NCBI GenBank assembly: GCA_025765615.1 | Contig: JAIVFJ010000362.1 | Span: 1 to 57,071, forward strand | Reading direction: 5' to 3' | Source: Zopfochytrium polystomum | Lineage: Eukaryota > Chytridiomycota > Chytridiomycetes > Chytridiales > Chytridiaceae | Length of the DNA: 57,071 nt | Part shown: positions 42,642-54,573 of the stretch, piece by piece | How positions within the stretch are numbered: the first letter of the stretch is position 1 | Layout: every line of letters starts with the position of its first letter | Notes under the pieces: model-generated | Seen by the model: only the letters and a program-made list of their open reading frames with translations | Told to the model about the DNA's origin: nothing | The model's database searches: none | Position numbers and translations under genes: made by a program

Positions 42642-44988
42642 CTATCCCCTTGAACCCCCCGCCGCCGCCCGCCACCTCAGCACAATCAAATACTGGCCCG
42701 GGTCCGCCGCGCCGTTCCTGTTGCTCGCGCTCACCACTTCCTGCAAAAACGGGTCCCAGTTCAACGCGGAACGCACCCGCGCGGGAAGGTCCGCTTCGGA
42801 GAGGTACTGGGACTTGACGGAGCCGGGCGCCGGCGCCGGCGGGACGAGGAGGATGAGGATGAGGATGCGGGTACGGGTAAGGGTAAGGGCGGGTTGCTGC
42901 CAGCCGGTGCGGCTGAGGGCGACATGGAGGAGAGCGAGGAGAGGGAGGAAGAGGAGGATGAGGAGGAGGAGGACGAGGAAAGGGAGGATGCAGATGAAGT
43001 CGACGCCGACGTCGTCGACGTCGGTGCGACGATCGAGTTGAACGTGGCCCGTCCCGCCCCCCGCCGCGGTTGCTGCAGCTGCAGAAGAAGACTCTCGCTC
43101 GCGCTTCGCCCCGCCGCCGCCAGACCCCACCGCCGCCGCCGCCGCCGCCGCTCCCTCTCCCTCTCCGTTCGGCGGCTCCTCCGCCCTCCGCCTCCACCTT
43201 GCGCTTCTTCTTCCGCTCCCGTCTTGACACCAGCTGCACCACCCTCGTCTTCGGCCGCCGCAGCCGACGACCGCCGCTGCCGCGCCGGTCGCGTCGGCGT
43301 CGGCGTCGGCGACGACGGCGACGGGCACTTGTCGGACCGGACCCGCTTGGCGCGGTACGCTGGTATTGTTTGTTGGTTGTTTGTTTGGTTTTTTTTTTTT
43401 TTGATTTTTTTTTTGATGTGTTAATGTTCGTATGTGAGACCCCAACGAAGCAAGGGAAAGGAAGAACGCACGACACACACACACAGACAGAATAACACAT
43501 CATCACACACACTCACCCTCCTGCACGTCGCCACGGTACGCCTCATGCGGATCGTAACGTCGGGTCCGTCCCGCTTCCGCTTCTTGCCGCTCCCGTTCCC
43601 TCCACCGCCGCTCCGCCGCGGCCCGCCCGCCGTCCGCCCGCGCCACCACCACCACCGTCGTCGTCATCGTCGTCATAGTCCGCACCACCCCCGCCGTCAT
43701 CATCGTCGTCGTCGTCGTCGTCGTCCTCGCCGTCCTCGCGCTTGTAAGCGACGTCGTCGCCGTCGTCCGTCGGACTATATGTCGACTTCGTAGCCGCCGT
43801 CCCCGCTGCCGTCGCGTCTTCGTACACGCCAACGTCGTACCCTCCGTCGTCGTCGTCGTCAAACTCGTCATAGTAGTTGTGCTCGCCCGAATCCCCCCTT
43901 CTCCCTCCTCTTCCGCCCCTGCCGCGTCCACCGCCGCACTTCGGCTCCGACAAGCTCGCAATGACCGCCAGCGCGTTGAGGCTCGTCGCCGCCGCCGCCG
44001 CCGCCGCCCGTTTCGACTTGAGCGGCGGCCGACGCCGCCGCGCTGCTGCTGCTGCCCCGCCCGTCTCGTCTGCCGCCGCGTCCTGCCGCCCAAGAAGCTG
44101 CGCGAGCACGTGCGCGGGGAGTTCCGGCTTGCCGCCGATCTTGCGGTAGTACTTCTCGAGCACCGTCGGATCCTATATTTTTTTTTTTTTTTTTTGATTT
44201 TTGTGATACGTGAGACGTGTGTGTGATTTGCAGAGGTTTACACACGCAAGCCCCCCACGCACCGATCTCTTCTCCCTCTCACCTGAAAGTTCTCCTCCGG
44301 CTCCCACGTGTCGTCGCCGGCGCCCCACCCTTTCCACCGCACCCGGTACTTTACGATAAACTCGCCGTCCTCGCGCTCGTCCACCCAGTCGTGCGACACT
44401 ATCTTTTCCACAACGTACACGTCGTTGGCGCCCGCACCGCCGTTGGCGTCCTTTGCCGCCGCCGCCGCCGACTCCGCCGAGTCGCCGCCGTCGAGCGGCT
44501 CGCCGTCAGGTCCGACCCCGAGTTCCGCGAGGAGACGCGGCACGGCCGGAGGGCCAGAAGGTAGTAACCCTTTCTCCTTCAGCTCGCGCATCATCTTGTA
44601 CTTTGCGAGCCGCGCCGCCGTCGCCGTCGCCGTGCGCTCACGCCCGGTTTGCCTGGCGCCGGCCTTCGCCCGGGGCTTTCTGGTCGAAGACGACGACGAC
44701 GAGGAAGAGGAGGAAGACTTTTTCGGCCGGCGCGCCGGTGTTGTTGTCGTCGTCGAAGTGGTCGCCGGCGGCGGCGGCGGCGGCGCCTCGACGGTGGTGG
44801 TGGTGGTGGAGTCACCGGCGCCCGCATCCGCGCCGCAGAGTGGCGCGTCGTCGTCGTCGTCGTCTGCGCGCGCTTCCGCCCCGTCCCCCGTCGTCGTCTC
44901 AGTCGCGTCGTCCTCCCGCCGCCGGCCCCCCGTCGTCGTCGTCACCAATGCCGTTGCCACCGCCGCCGCCGCCCAGTGCAGCGCCCAT
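42642..44988 (-). CDS. HP1-type protein: chromodomain plus chromoshadow domain
   Basis: The chromodomain is unmistakable: VEKIVSHDWVDEREDGEFIV followed by YRVRWKGWGAGDDTWEPEEN, ending at 44,283 before a GTGAG donor. The next exon starts at 44,172 (DPTVLEKYYRKIGGKPE), as in HP1 proteins where the chromodomain helix continues. A very long acidic/Gly/Ser/Arg-rich linker follows, with another intron near 43,350-43,515. The C-terminus, YLSEADLPARVRSALNWDPF then LQEVVSA and GQYLIVLRW, ends at TAG 42,642 and fits a chromoshadow dimerisation domain. HP1 binds methylated H3K9 in heterochromatin. The exact start is uncertain: ATG 44,988 is in another frame, joined only if an indel is allowed. The chromoshadow call is mine by eye. 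Confidence 0.8.
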
Positions 44989-45199
44989 GACGGCGTCTAC
45001 AAACGCGGGTGCCCCCGGATCGACCGGATCCGCCCCGTCCGCGTCCGCGGGTCCTGCTTCGGAAACGCCTCCCCCGTCGCCGCCGCCGGTGGCCGTGCTG
45101 CGCGGGATCGCAAACGACGGCAGCGGCGGCGGCGCCGTACCCCTCCCGTCGCCAACGGCAACCCCACCCCCGCCACCGCCACCACCACCACCCCTGCCA

Positions 45200-45801
45200 C
45201 TAGCGCTGGCCGACCGCGTTCATGTCCAGAACGTCCTCCAGCTGCAGCGTCGCGGGGTTCCCCGCGTCCACCAAGCTGCCGACGGCGAACGCGACAACAA
45301 TGGTGGCGGCGGCGTCGGCGACGACGGGAAGGGCACCGTGTGCGACGCGGAGCTGTCGTCTTGCTGCGGTGCCAAAGAGCTGCTGCTGCTGCTGCTGCCG
45401 CCGTTAGGCATCTGCGGAGATGGTGGCGTGAAAGAAGAGGAAGAAGAAAAAGAAGAAGAGGAGGTGGTGGAGGACGAAGATGCAAAGGATTCGGCAAACG
45501 ACGGAAGCGATTGGAGCGAGGGTGCCGGCGCGTCCTCCTCGTCCCGAGCGACGGCGGCACCACCTCGCCGTCTCCCTCTGCCTCTTCCCTGTCATCATCG
45601 TGGTCGTCATCGTCACATCGTCATCATCGTCATCGCCATCGCCATCATCATTCGCTCGACCGCCTTCCTCCTTCTCCTCCCCCTTCCCCACGCCCTCACC
45701 CTCCGCGTCCGGCCCCGCTCTCCGCGCCACCGCCCTCCTCTTTTTCCCCCGCACCACCCCGGCTCTCCACCGCGCCTGCTCCTTCTTCTTCTTCTTCCTC
45801 T

Positions 45802-45841
<40 letters not shown>

Positions 45842-48330
45842 GCGCTGCCGCTTGTGCTCCACCCGCGCTGCCTCGGCCGCCACGAAAAACCCGGGCGGCT
45901 TGAACCCGAGCAGCAGCCGCCCGTCGTTGGCCATCCAGAGTATCAGGTTCGCCGCGCGGTACACGTCCGGCCGTGCCACGCGCGGCGTGAGGAATCCGCG
46001 AGACAGCGCGTATCTTAGTTGTTTTTTTTTGTTTTTTTTTTTTTTTTGAACGGTCGAGCGGGCGATGTGGAAAGCCATATGAGAGAGTGGCTCAGTCAGA
46101 GTACTTGTATGTGTGTGTGTGTGCGTGTGTGTGTTTGTGTGAAGAAGTGAAAACTACACCCACATTCGCAAATCGACCACGCCGACCACTCAAACTCCTT
46201 CGGGTCCGCGTCCTCTGGCAGCTTCAGCATCAATACCCTTTCGATCGGCACGCGCTCTGCGAGGTACCGCACCGCCGAGTACGGCTCCTGCACCTGCGCA
46301 ATCTTGTACATGCCCGAGAGGATCTTTTTTTTTATTTTTTTTATTTTTTTTTTTTTTTTTTGGAAAAAGCGCGAGAGGTGGGGCGCAAAAAGTCGACGAG
46401 GGCGCGGAGGAAGGGTGTTACCGAACACCCCAGTTGAAAAATATTTTGCACGTCAGACAACTAGGGTTCACAGAGAACAAACAAGCAAACACGCAAGATT
46501 TGTTACCTGCAGCGGTTTCGGCAACACGCTGGGGAACACCAGTCCCGGGCAGTCGCAAAGCCGCAGGTTCTTGGTGAGGTGGATGGTCTGAAAGTGTTTC
46601 GTGTGGCCGGGGGTGCTTGACGTCGAGACGACCTTCCTGCTCATGATGCCGTTCATCAGCGACGACTTGCCAACGTTCCTTTGGGTGGGAATAGTCAAAG
46701 AAAAAAAGGGATGGGGGACGTTAGCGGTTTTGGGATGGTTCGCTCGCACTTGAAAGCGTTGAAGGTCTTACGGGTGTCCAACGAGGCCGATGGTGACGAG
46801 GCCCTCAGCCGCTACCACATCCTCCGGCGAGGTTGCAGCCTCCGATGCTTTCGATGCACAGAAATATAAAAGTGAGTGCTACAACAGCCAGCCTTTCAAC
46901 GCTGGGGAAAAATAAAATAAAATAAAATAAACAGAAAACACACCTGGGTCGTCATCCTCACTTTGCTCCTGCTCCGCCTCCTCTTCCACCCTTTCCTCAA
47001 ACCCCATCATCCCCCTCCCCCTCTTCCCGCCCTTCTTCCTCGACCTCATCATCGCCCTTTCCAGCTCCTCCTCCGCCTCCACCCTCCGCCGCTCCTCCTC
47101 TACCGCCGCATCTTGGCCTCCTCCGACGCAATCAACGCGTTCCAGTCCACGTCGACCTTCTTCTTGTTCTCCGCCCCAACGCTCGCCTGCGCGCCTACGT
47201 CGCGGCACGCCTTGAGCACCGCGGAAACCCCGACCGCGGATGTACCGCGCCATCGTCTTTGGGATGCGCTTGCGCGTCGGTTGGGTGTGCTGGGAAACCG
47301 CTTTGGCGAGGGGGTCGGCGTTGGCGTTTTCGTTGTTGTTGCCGTTGTCGTCGTCGTCGTCGCCGTCGTCGTCTTCCGAGGACGAGACGCCAATCTGGGC
47401 TTCGCGGGGGTATACGCTAAAGGAGGCAAGGTGGAGTTCGGGGTAGAGAGACTTGAAGTTGGATTTCCAGGCGGCGAGAGTTTCCGGGTCGACGAGGTCA
47501 ATCTGACGGTTTGTTGGAGGGTGAGCTGCTGTGAAGAGAGAGTGACATCTGTGGAGGGGGTCTGCACGCACCTTGTTGAAAACGAGAACGAGGCTTTTCT
47601 TCATCTCATTGACGACATGGTTGTAGAGTGTTGGTGGAAAGTGCAGAATCGGGTGGCGCGAGTCGACCACAAAGAGAACAATGTCGCTGTGCGAAGGAGT
47701 GCAGCAAAGTCAGGAACGTACCAACAACATACAACCCAGCAAGAAAGTAAAAGCTCACGAGATCTCAACGACGCGCCAGAGCTGCCTCCACACCTCCAAG
47801 TTGTGCTCAAAGTAGCTGAGCTGCTCTGCGGGCCAGCGGTCGTACACGCGACCCATCCACGCTGCAAACTCCGCCTCTTCCCCGCGACTCCAACGTCTCC
47901 TTCGATTCGCCCGGCGACCACGGCGGGCGCTTTGGAAAGTCGATGACGGCGCCGTTCGGGTACAAGTCGTCCATGCCGATTTCCAGCGCCGTCTGTTCAC
48001 ATGGGAGTACAGCAAAGTGAGCGTTTTGAACGCACATTGGGATCGGGGTGAAAAGTGGGGAAAGTAATCAAACCGGAGGAACTCGCTTCAGCGGCATCCG
48101 GCTCGCCCTCTTCCGCTCCTCGATCTCGGCCGACGTCAGCTTGGCAATCACCGACACGAGCCTTTCCTCCGAATTCGATTTGCGCGCCATTACCGGGATC
48201 TTTCGCGTCAGCCAACCATGCTTTAAGTCACAAACCCTCAATTCCCCCATCGAAACAGGTCGACTCACCGGTTGCGCCTCGCTCTTCCCCCTCACCTCCG
48301 CCGCCACCGATGCGGACCCGCGCGGATCGC
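45200..48330 (-). CDS. GNL1: GNL1-type circularly permuted GTPase (YlqF/HSR1 family)
   Basis: Exons on the minus strand follow the order of GNL1. First RLVSVIAKLTSAEIEERKRA (~48,080-48,180), then VIDFPKRPPWSPGESKE and LSYFEHNLEVWRQLWRVVEI (47,755-48,000). RHPILHFPPTLYNHV follows, then the G4 motif NK|ID split by a 69-base intron (47,503-47,571). The G1 exon is GLVGHP|NVGKSSLMNG (exon border 46,678/46,772), then TPGHTKHFQTIHL and G3 LCDCPGLVF. YKIAQVQEPYSAVRYLAERV follows, then VYRAANLILWMANDGRLLLG with FKPPGFF. The C-terminus is probably LEDVLDMNAVGQR, stop at 45,200. G4 before G1 is the permuted arrangement of this family. Extra bases at 47,880-47,883 and 47,228-47,231 break the frame. The 5' end is unclear; a His/Asn-rich frame extends to ~48,830. 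Confidence 0.9.
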
Positions 48331-48841
48331 CGCCGGGCCACAACGTCTTGGCGCACCGCGCGTGGCCGCCGCTGCCGCCGCCGCCGCCGTCCGCGGGCTT
48401 CCCGCTCTGCGTGCGGCGGCGCGAGCGGGGGCCGTGCGCGCCGCCCGCGCCGTCGTGGGCGGCGGAAGCGCGGTGGGTGTGGGTGTGGTTGTGGTTGTGG
48501 TTGTGGTTGCTGTTGTTGTTGTTGTTGTTGGTGTTGTGAGTGTGGTTGTGGCGGTGGTGGTTGCGGTGGCTGTCAGCTGCTGCGCCGTCGGGCGACCCCG
48601 CCGCCGCATCATTGTTGCCGTCTTTGCCGGCGGAGGTGGCAATGGCGCTGGCCCCGTCAACGTCCCCGTCGACCGCGATGGTGGTGGTGTCGTCATTGTC
48701 CACGCCACGGTCATCGCCGTCCTCGCCGTCCTCGCCGTCCTCGCCGTCACTGCCGGTCGAGGGCAAGTTGCTGCTGCTGCTGCTGCTGCAGTTGCTGGTG
48801 CGAGTGGTTGCGCTCGCGCGCGCTTCAGGGCCAGCTGTTTT

Positions 48842-50550
48842 CAGGGTTGTTATTTGGACAGCCAAAGACAGTGCCTTTTTTTGTCCATTTTGGACATTGT
48901 CCTTGCCTGGACAAAAAGGGCGTCGGCTCTGTCTCTGGATCTGGTTCATTTTGGACTGTCCAAAATGCTGCCTTTTTTTGTTTTTGACTGAAAATAAAAT
49001 TTTTTTCGTTTTGGTTTGCAATCAACTGCAATTCGTTTATTTTCCTTCCCCTTCTTCCCCCAGCTGGCTCCCGTAATCCCCAAACACACTTCCATTGAAT
49101 AACCCAACAACTCGTTCTTAACAAAGGTGTAAAGCTCAGCTCCCTCAAGCTGAGCCATATTTGTAACAACAAAGACAACCTTTTCAATCACGTCGTCCCA
49201 AAAGGCGATTGCGTGCATCAGTGTGGATGCGGGCAAACAAAGAGAAATTCCGTTCTGACGCAGCGCTTGAAGTTGTGATGGAGAATGCCTTCAGTGCAAT
49301 CGGACGGAGTCTCGGGAATTCGGAACCTCGAGTGAGCCAAAAACTCTGATGGCGTCAGCTTCCTGTTTTCGATGTTTCCCCAATAGATTGGCTCGGTATT
49401 CTTGATACCATCACACCACAATGTGAATTTCCAATATTCTGCGCTGATTTCGCTTTTATCTGTGTCAGTGCTTCCTAAGGCCGCCAGCTTTTCAACCCGT
49501 CTCGCCTCTTTTGTCTGCAGGGAGGTGGAATCCACGGTGAACTGGGTCCAAGAGATAGGCAAAAGCATGCTCATCACGCCGCATAAACGCGAAGCGAGCT
49601 TCAACTTTTTTTCAGCAGTGCGTCTATCATATCAGCGGGGAAGCCTTCTAGGCACCGAAATTTGTCCTCAATTCTCCGGAATCCTGCATACACCTCCGAA
49701 GCAGGCAGACTGTTGCTTTGGAAGCGAACAAGCTGCTCGTCAATGGGTGTGAGAATGTCAATTGCCTTTCGTAAATGATCATCGAACTCTCAATTGCTCA
49801 GGATACTATATATGTACTGTCGATGTTCACGTTCCTTTCGCTGGCAGTCCAAGAAGTCAGGGCGAGATGCAGCGACTCGCATCAAAGGTAGAGCGTCGTG
49901 GACTGACTTTACAGACTTCAGATATGAAGTCCATCGTGTAGGAGCTGGCTGGACGAGCCACCGCAAATTTGGCCTGCTTCAATCTCTTGTCGAAGGCGGC
50001 CGCCAATAATTTGCTGATTGGAGAAGAAGACAACAAGAGTGTGGACGTGAGAGATGCAGTCCGATATATGAATAAGTGGCGAATTCTCGTCCTTGATAAC
50101 GCAGATGTCCTTGGTGAGAAGATTCAGTCCGTGCGACACACAACCACCAGCAATATTCCTGGTCTTTTTTTCTGAACGAAAGTCCATGCCTTCTTATTTG
50201 CGCTGGTATTGTTGGTTACAACACCACCAATGCTGCAAGTTGGTGCGACTTGATCGATGACTTCGCAAATTTCGTCGGGAAGCTTCTCTGCCGGACGCGT
50301 CTCCCCGCTTGAGTTTTTTTGAAGTCCAGAAAAACGTATGAGGGCCAGAGACTATCATGTAGTCGGTGATCAGCTGCTTGTTGACGTTGATGTAGGAGTC
50401 TGTAACAAGACAAGGTGGCTGCTGCGAGCGTCGGAGGGCTTTAGTCACAAGAGCTTTTGTGGAGTCAAAGATTTCGTCAAGGAGGCCGCCTGCAATGTAC
50501 TGCCGAGATGGAAGAACAACCTTGGGATTCAACAATTGAATAGCCTGACG
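48842..50550 (-). pseudogene. Decayed hAT-family transposon
   Basis: Several minus-strand frames together match a hAT/DUF659 transposase in order. First CLVTDSYINVNKQLITDYMI with TFFW (50,290-50,440). Next KKAW and a CVSHGLNLLTKDICV segment (~50,110-50,160). Then PAPTRWTSYLKSVKSVHDAL (~49,890-49,950). A C-terminal part, EYWKFTLWCDGIKNTEPIYW and LAHSRFRIPETPSDC (49,270-49,440), is like the hATC dimerisation domain. Frameshifts and stops separate them, so it is inactive. A possible end is CAGGGTTGTTATTTGG at 48,842, followed by several TGGACA/TGTCCA motifs. The other end appears lost where R2 begins at ~50,560. Confidence 0.75.
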
Positions 50551-50559
50551 GAAATAGGG

Positions 50560-51539
50560 ATTCTGTCAACAGGTTGTCTGTCTTGCTCTCTGTCTCTGAC
50601 TCTGTATGTTGGCTGTTGATGGAAAAGGAATAAATTGTCTGCAATCTCTCACTCTATCTCTGTCCCTTTCAAGCTGGTGGGGTTTGAAGGCGGGAAGCAG
50701 CCTCCACAGGGGGGCTCAGGGGGCAGGAGCCCCCATACAGAGAAGCGTGATGTGGCTGAACCCTGCTCCCCACCCAACTAAAATACTATTTCTGCTTATG
50801 ATTTTGCAAAGTCAACTGGGCTGTTGTTTCATCATTCAATGATTTGTCACTTTCTGAAAGTGGCAGTGAAATTCAAAAAGGAAGGAAGTCAACAAGCTGT
50901 CTGTCTATCTGAGTGGAAGTCAACGGGTTGTCTGTCTACCTCCCTCCCTGTCTCTGAGTCTGGGAGTGGCAGTCAACAGGCAGTCAATTGGTTCTCTGTC
51001 ATCCTCAATGTCTCTTACTCTGGCTTTTGGGCTGTTGGTGGACAAGTTATCAAATCAGCCGCACCCTATCTCTTTTGAGTGGGGGGGTTGAGGGGCATCA
51101 GTCCCCCCACAAGGGCTCAGGGGGTTCCTGCCCCTGACTCGAAAACATTTTTCCCCTATCCCTCTACATGGCATGCCACTCACTGCATCATTGTGGACTG
51201 CCACACTCTTCAGTATCTTCTTTTTTTCTACTTTTTTTTTTGGGAAGGATTGCTTATAAGTCAAAGGGCATCCCCTAGTCATCATCAATCTACTAAAGAA
51301 AAACAAGGATTTGCAGCTAAACTGATTTTCTAATTGCAATTAGTGGAGCAGGGCGGGGGGGTTAATTTTTTGTCTTTGGTGCCCAATCAAAGTTCGGTGG
51401 CAAAATCGGAAAAGTAAGGAGCTCAATGCGCTGTCTGTCCATCAGATATGTCTGTCTATCAGATTGTCTGTCAACCTCCCTGTCTGTAGGACTGGCAGTC
51501 AATGGCTGTCTGTCTCTGTCTGTCTCTCTATCGCATCGC

Positions 51540-51571
<32 letters not shown>

Positions 51572-52400
51572 ACTCTGTCTCTCTCCCTGTCTCTCTCCCT
51601 GTTTCTCTCTCTCCCTCTCCCTCTCCCGCTCTCTCTCTCTCTCTGCCTCTGGCTCTCTCTCCCTGTCCTGCTTTCTCTCACACACTCTCTCTCCCTGCCA
51701 CACACACACACACACACACTCTCTCTCTCTCTCTCTCTCCTCTCTTTCGAGCGGGGGGGTTGAGGGGGGCGGCAGCCCCCCCCACCGGGGGGCTCAGGGG
51801 GCAGGAGCCCCCTGACTCAAAAACATATTTTCCTCTGTCTCTCTGTCTCTTCCTTATCTCTCTATCTGTTTCACTGCCTCTGTCCTCTGTCCCTCCCTGC
51901 AGTTCTTGGTTACTTTCTCGCTTGGGGGTGGGGCGACTCTGACCATCTCATTGGAGGCAGACCAACCCATCAGACAAGGCAGCTGCAAGCAACTCGACGC
52001 AGCCACAGGAAGGTGTCAGGATAGGCAAGTGAGGAGTCTCTTTCTCTCTCTCTATCTCTCTTGATCGATTGAGTTGGGGTGGAGGGGGGTGGGGAGCCCC
52101 CTGACTGAAAAAACAATCCAGCTTCGCTCTCCTCCCTCCCTCCCTCCCGACCTCTCTCTCGCTCTCTCTCTTTTGCATTTCAATCATGCTCTAAAAACTA
52201 AAAATGGAATGAAGTCAATGGGCTGTCTGTCTATAAGAGTGGCAGTCAACGGGTTGTCTGTCTATCTCCCTATATCTGGGAGTGGCAGTCAATGGGCTGT
52301 GTGTCTCGATATCTATCTCTCTGTCTCTTTTCAGTCAACGGGCTGTTGTCTATCTATCAATCAATGACTGCCTCTTTGTTTGAACTAAAGTCAACGGGCT
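50560..52400 (-). repeat. Repeat family R2, right inverted copy
   Basis: Inverted counterpart of 40,319-42,470. It contains GTCAACAGGTTGTCTGTC units, hairpin cassettes at 50,680-50,740, 51,075-51,140, 51,748-51,825 and 52,065-52,105, and (CTGT)n/(CT)n tracts at 51,425-51,740. The order and spacing of cassettes differ from the left copy after the first ~700 bases. No gene is visible. Confidence 0.85.
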
Positions 52401-52649
52401 GTTTGTGTTTCTCCCTCTGGGTTCTGTGAGCACTTTGGAGCCAGTGCCCAGCTGACTGTTGCATTCAACAGGCTGTCAGTCTTCCTGTTGCAGTCAAATG
52501 GGTTGCTGCATGAGCGGCCAAAGGCTGCAAGGGCAGCACTCAGTTTGTTGGAGGTCCCAGCTTTGCCAGTGTGGCTGTGCTGAAAGACTGCGACTTCTCT
52601 CTCTTTCTGTCCCCCTTTGTCTGTCAGTGTGTCAGTGGCTTGGGGCTAA

Positions 52650-52875
52650 CACTCTAAGCTTTGTTGGTCACTCTCTGCTTGGCCTGCCACACAATGTTCA
52701 TTGTGGCATGCCACTCTCCTTTCAATCCAGGGATAGATTACCTGTGTGTGGGACAACCAATATCCATTGAAGGCTTTGTCTTTAATCATTTTTTCTCCTC
52801 TTTCTTTTTTTTTTTTTTTTTTTTTTATGTTCTTTGGCAAGGATTGCTTACAAAGTGACGGGCATCCCCAAGTAC
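52650..52875 (+). repeat. Short repeat R5, copy 1
   Basis: CTTGGCCTGCCACACAATGT through CAAGGATTGCTTACAAAGTG is the reverse complement of 56,285-56,495. The terminal GGGCATCCCC/GGGGATGCC is also found at the ends of R2 (40,320 and 51,270), linking the families. Confidence 0.85.
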
Positions 52876-52951
52876 TTGGTGAATTAGATCACAACAAACA
52901 GGCTTGTGATCCTTGACGAAGTGCTGCAGATGGTCCAAGTCTGTCTGCTTG

Positions 52952-52954
<3 letters not shown>

Positions 52955-52985
<31 letters not shown>

Positions 52986-53127
52986 GCTCTCTTTCTCTCT
53001 CTCTCTCTTTCTGTCTTTCTCTCTGTCTCTCTCGCTCTCAACGTCTGTCTCTCTCTGTCTGTCTCTCTTTCTCTCTGTCTGCCTGTCTTTCTCTCTGTTT
53101 CTCTCTCTCGATCTCTCTCTCTGTCTG

Positions 53128-53158
<31 letters not shown>

Positions 53159-53185
53159 GTCTGTCTGTCTATCTCTCTTTATCGT
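52955..53185. repeat. (CT)n/(CTGT)n microsatellite
   Basis: Long CT tract with CTGT interruptions. The flanking sequence leads into R3 copy 2. Confidence 0.95.
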
Positions 53186-53440
53186 TTTGGAGTGCGGGAT
53201 TCCTTCCCGCAAACTCTTATTCTTGTCGGTGGATCAAGTTTACCAAGTTTTCCGCACCTTCCCCGACAATTGACCAGCGAGTAAACAAAAAAAAAACCAA
53301 AAAAAAAAAAATAAATAAATAAATACGGAAAGAATGCACTGTCTCAGTGGACCCCAGAGATTGGTTTTACAAACACACACACACGCTGCACACACACACA
53401 AACTCGCACACGCACACACACACTCCACACACTCCACACA

Positions 53441-53479
<39 letters not shown>

Positions 53480-53931
53480 CACACACTCCATTTCAAGAGC
53501 CAGGGAAAATGGATTGATGAGCGCAACAATGAGTTGTCCCGATTCTCAGAGCAGCAAACCAGCGGCAGGTCGACGCCCTCCCGCGGGGGCGCTCGTACTG
53601 TTAAGTAGCCTCCCACGCCACCACCATCACAACAACCTCGAGGACTTTCACGGCCACAGCCGGTGTTGAGCACTGCTGAGCAAGTTGACAAAATTATTTG
53701 GGACGGACTTGGACAGTGAGGTTGGAGTTTTCAGGGGGGCGCCGGAAACAAGAGCAGAGCAAAGGCTGGGTGGGTTATCCGGTTGTAGGGTATAAGCATT
53801 TGTTTGTGAGTGTGTGTGTGTGTGCGTGTGCGTGTGTGTGGAGTGTGTGTGGAGTGTGTGTGTGTGTGTGTGTGGAGTGTGTGTGTTTGTGTGTGTGTGT
53901 GTGTGTGGAGTGTGTGGAGTGTGTGGAGTGT

Positions 53932-53976
<45 letters not shown>

Positions 53977-54060
53977 CGTTCTGCGCGCGTGTGTTTGTTG
54001 CGCCGTTTTGGGAAGGAATTGATTAATTGGTGTGATTTTGGATTTTGCACAAAATCCTAT
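53185..54060. repeat. Dispersed repeat R3, copy 2
   Basis: Landmarks GACAATTGACCAGCGAGTAA (53,265), GTGGACCCCAGAGATTGG (53,348), compound CA repeat (53,375-53,480), ATAAGCATTTGTTTGTGAG (53,790) and compound GT repeat (53,805-53,970) match R3 copy 1 at 25,815-26,300. The middle ~310 bases (53,485-53,795) are absent from copy 1. Confidence 0.75.
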
Positions 54061-54149
54061 GCAGTGAAAAATGTGAAGGCAGTCTTGTTTGTTTGTTTTT
54101 TTGTTTTGTTTTTTTTTGGGTCGCTTGTTCCTTCTTTTTTCGGTTCTTT

Positions 54150-54470
54150 TTTTTTTTTTAATAAATATTTCAGCTTGCCCACTTCAAAACAAGAAACCGA
54201 ATGCTGACAAGAGCATTGACAAGAGTATTCCTCCTACCCTTCTGTACTTTGCGGAAGGAGCTGCCACTGCACTCCAGACTCGTCGTGGGCGGCGGGATCC
54301 TGCCAAGGGAAAAGTGTTAATTTTTCAAACAGGGTCGGAGGGTGCACCTTTTCGTACCTCTGCAAAAGCAGTGCGTCATCACTGTGCGTCCAATAATCCC
54401 TCCTTGCGACTCTCTCCAAGGTGTGCTGTTCGACCTGCGCATCACCGTCGCTGATTTCCTCATTAAAAAT
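54150..54470. other. Possible small coding stretch, strand uncertain
   Basis: Plus-strand frame: NADKSIDKSIPPTLLYFAEG, ending near 54,454. Minus-strand frame: EEISDGDAQVEQHTLERVA and RRDYWTHSDDALLLQRYEKV, from about 54,475 to 54,234. The minus frame has the more natural composition. No family is recognised on either strand. Confidence 0.25.
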
Positions 54471-54573
54471 CATAACACTCACTAATTTAATAATATCTCT
54501 TTCAAGAAAGATGAATCCCGAGTTTAGAGTGTGTTGGCTAGAAAAGAAAATATAAAACGTGTAACTTTTTGTT

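Noticed and set aside
40319..52400. CRISPR-like array of repeated units
   Set aside because: Unit lengths and spacers are irregular, units are degenerate and interrupted by microsatellites, and the host is eukaryotic.
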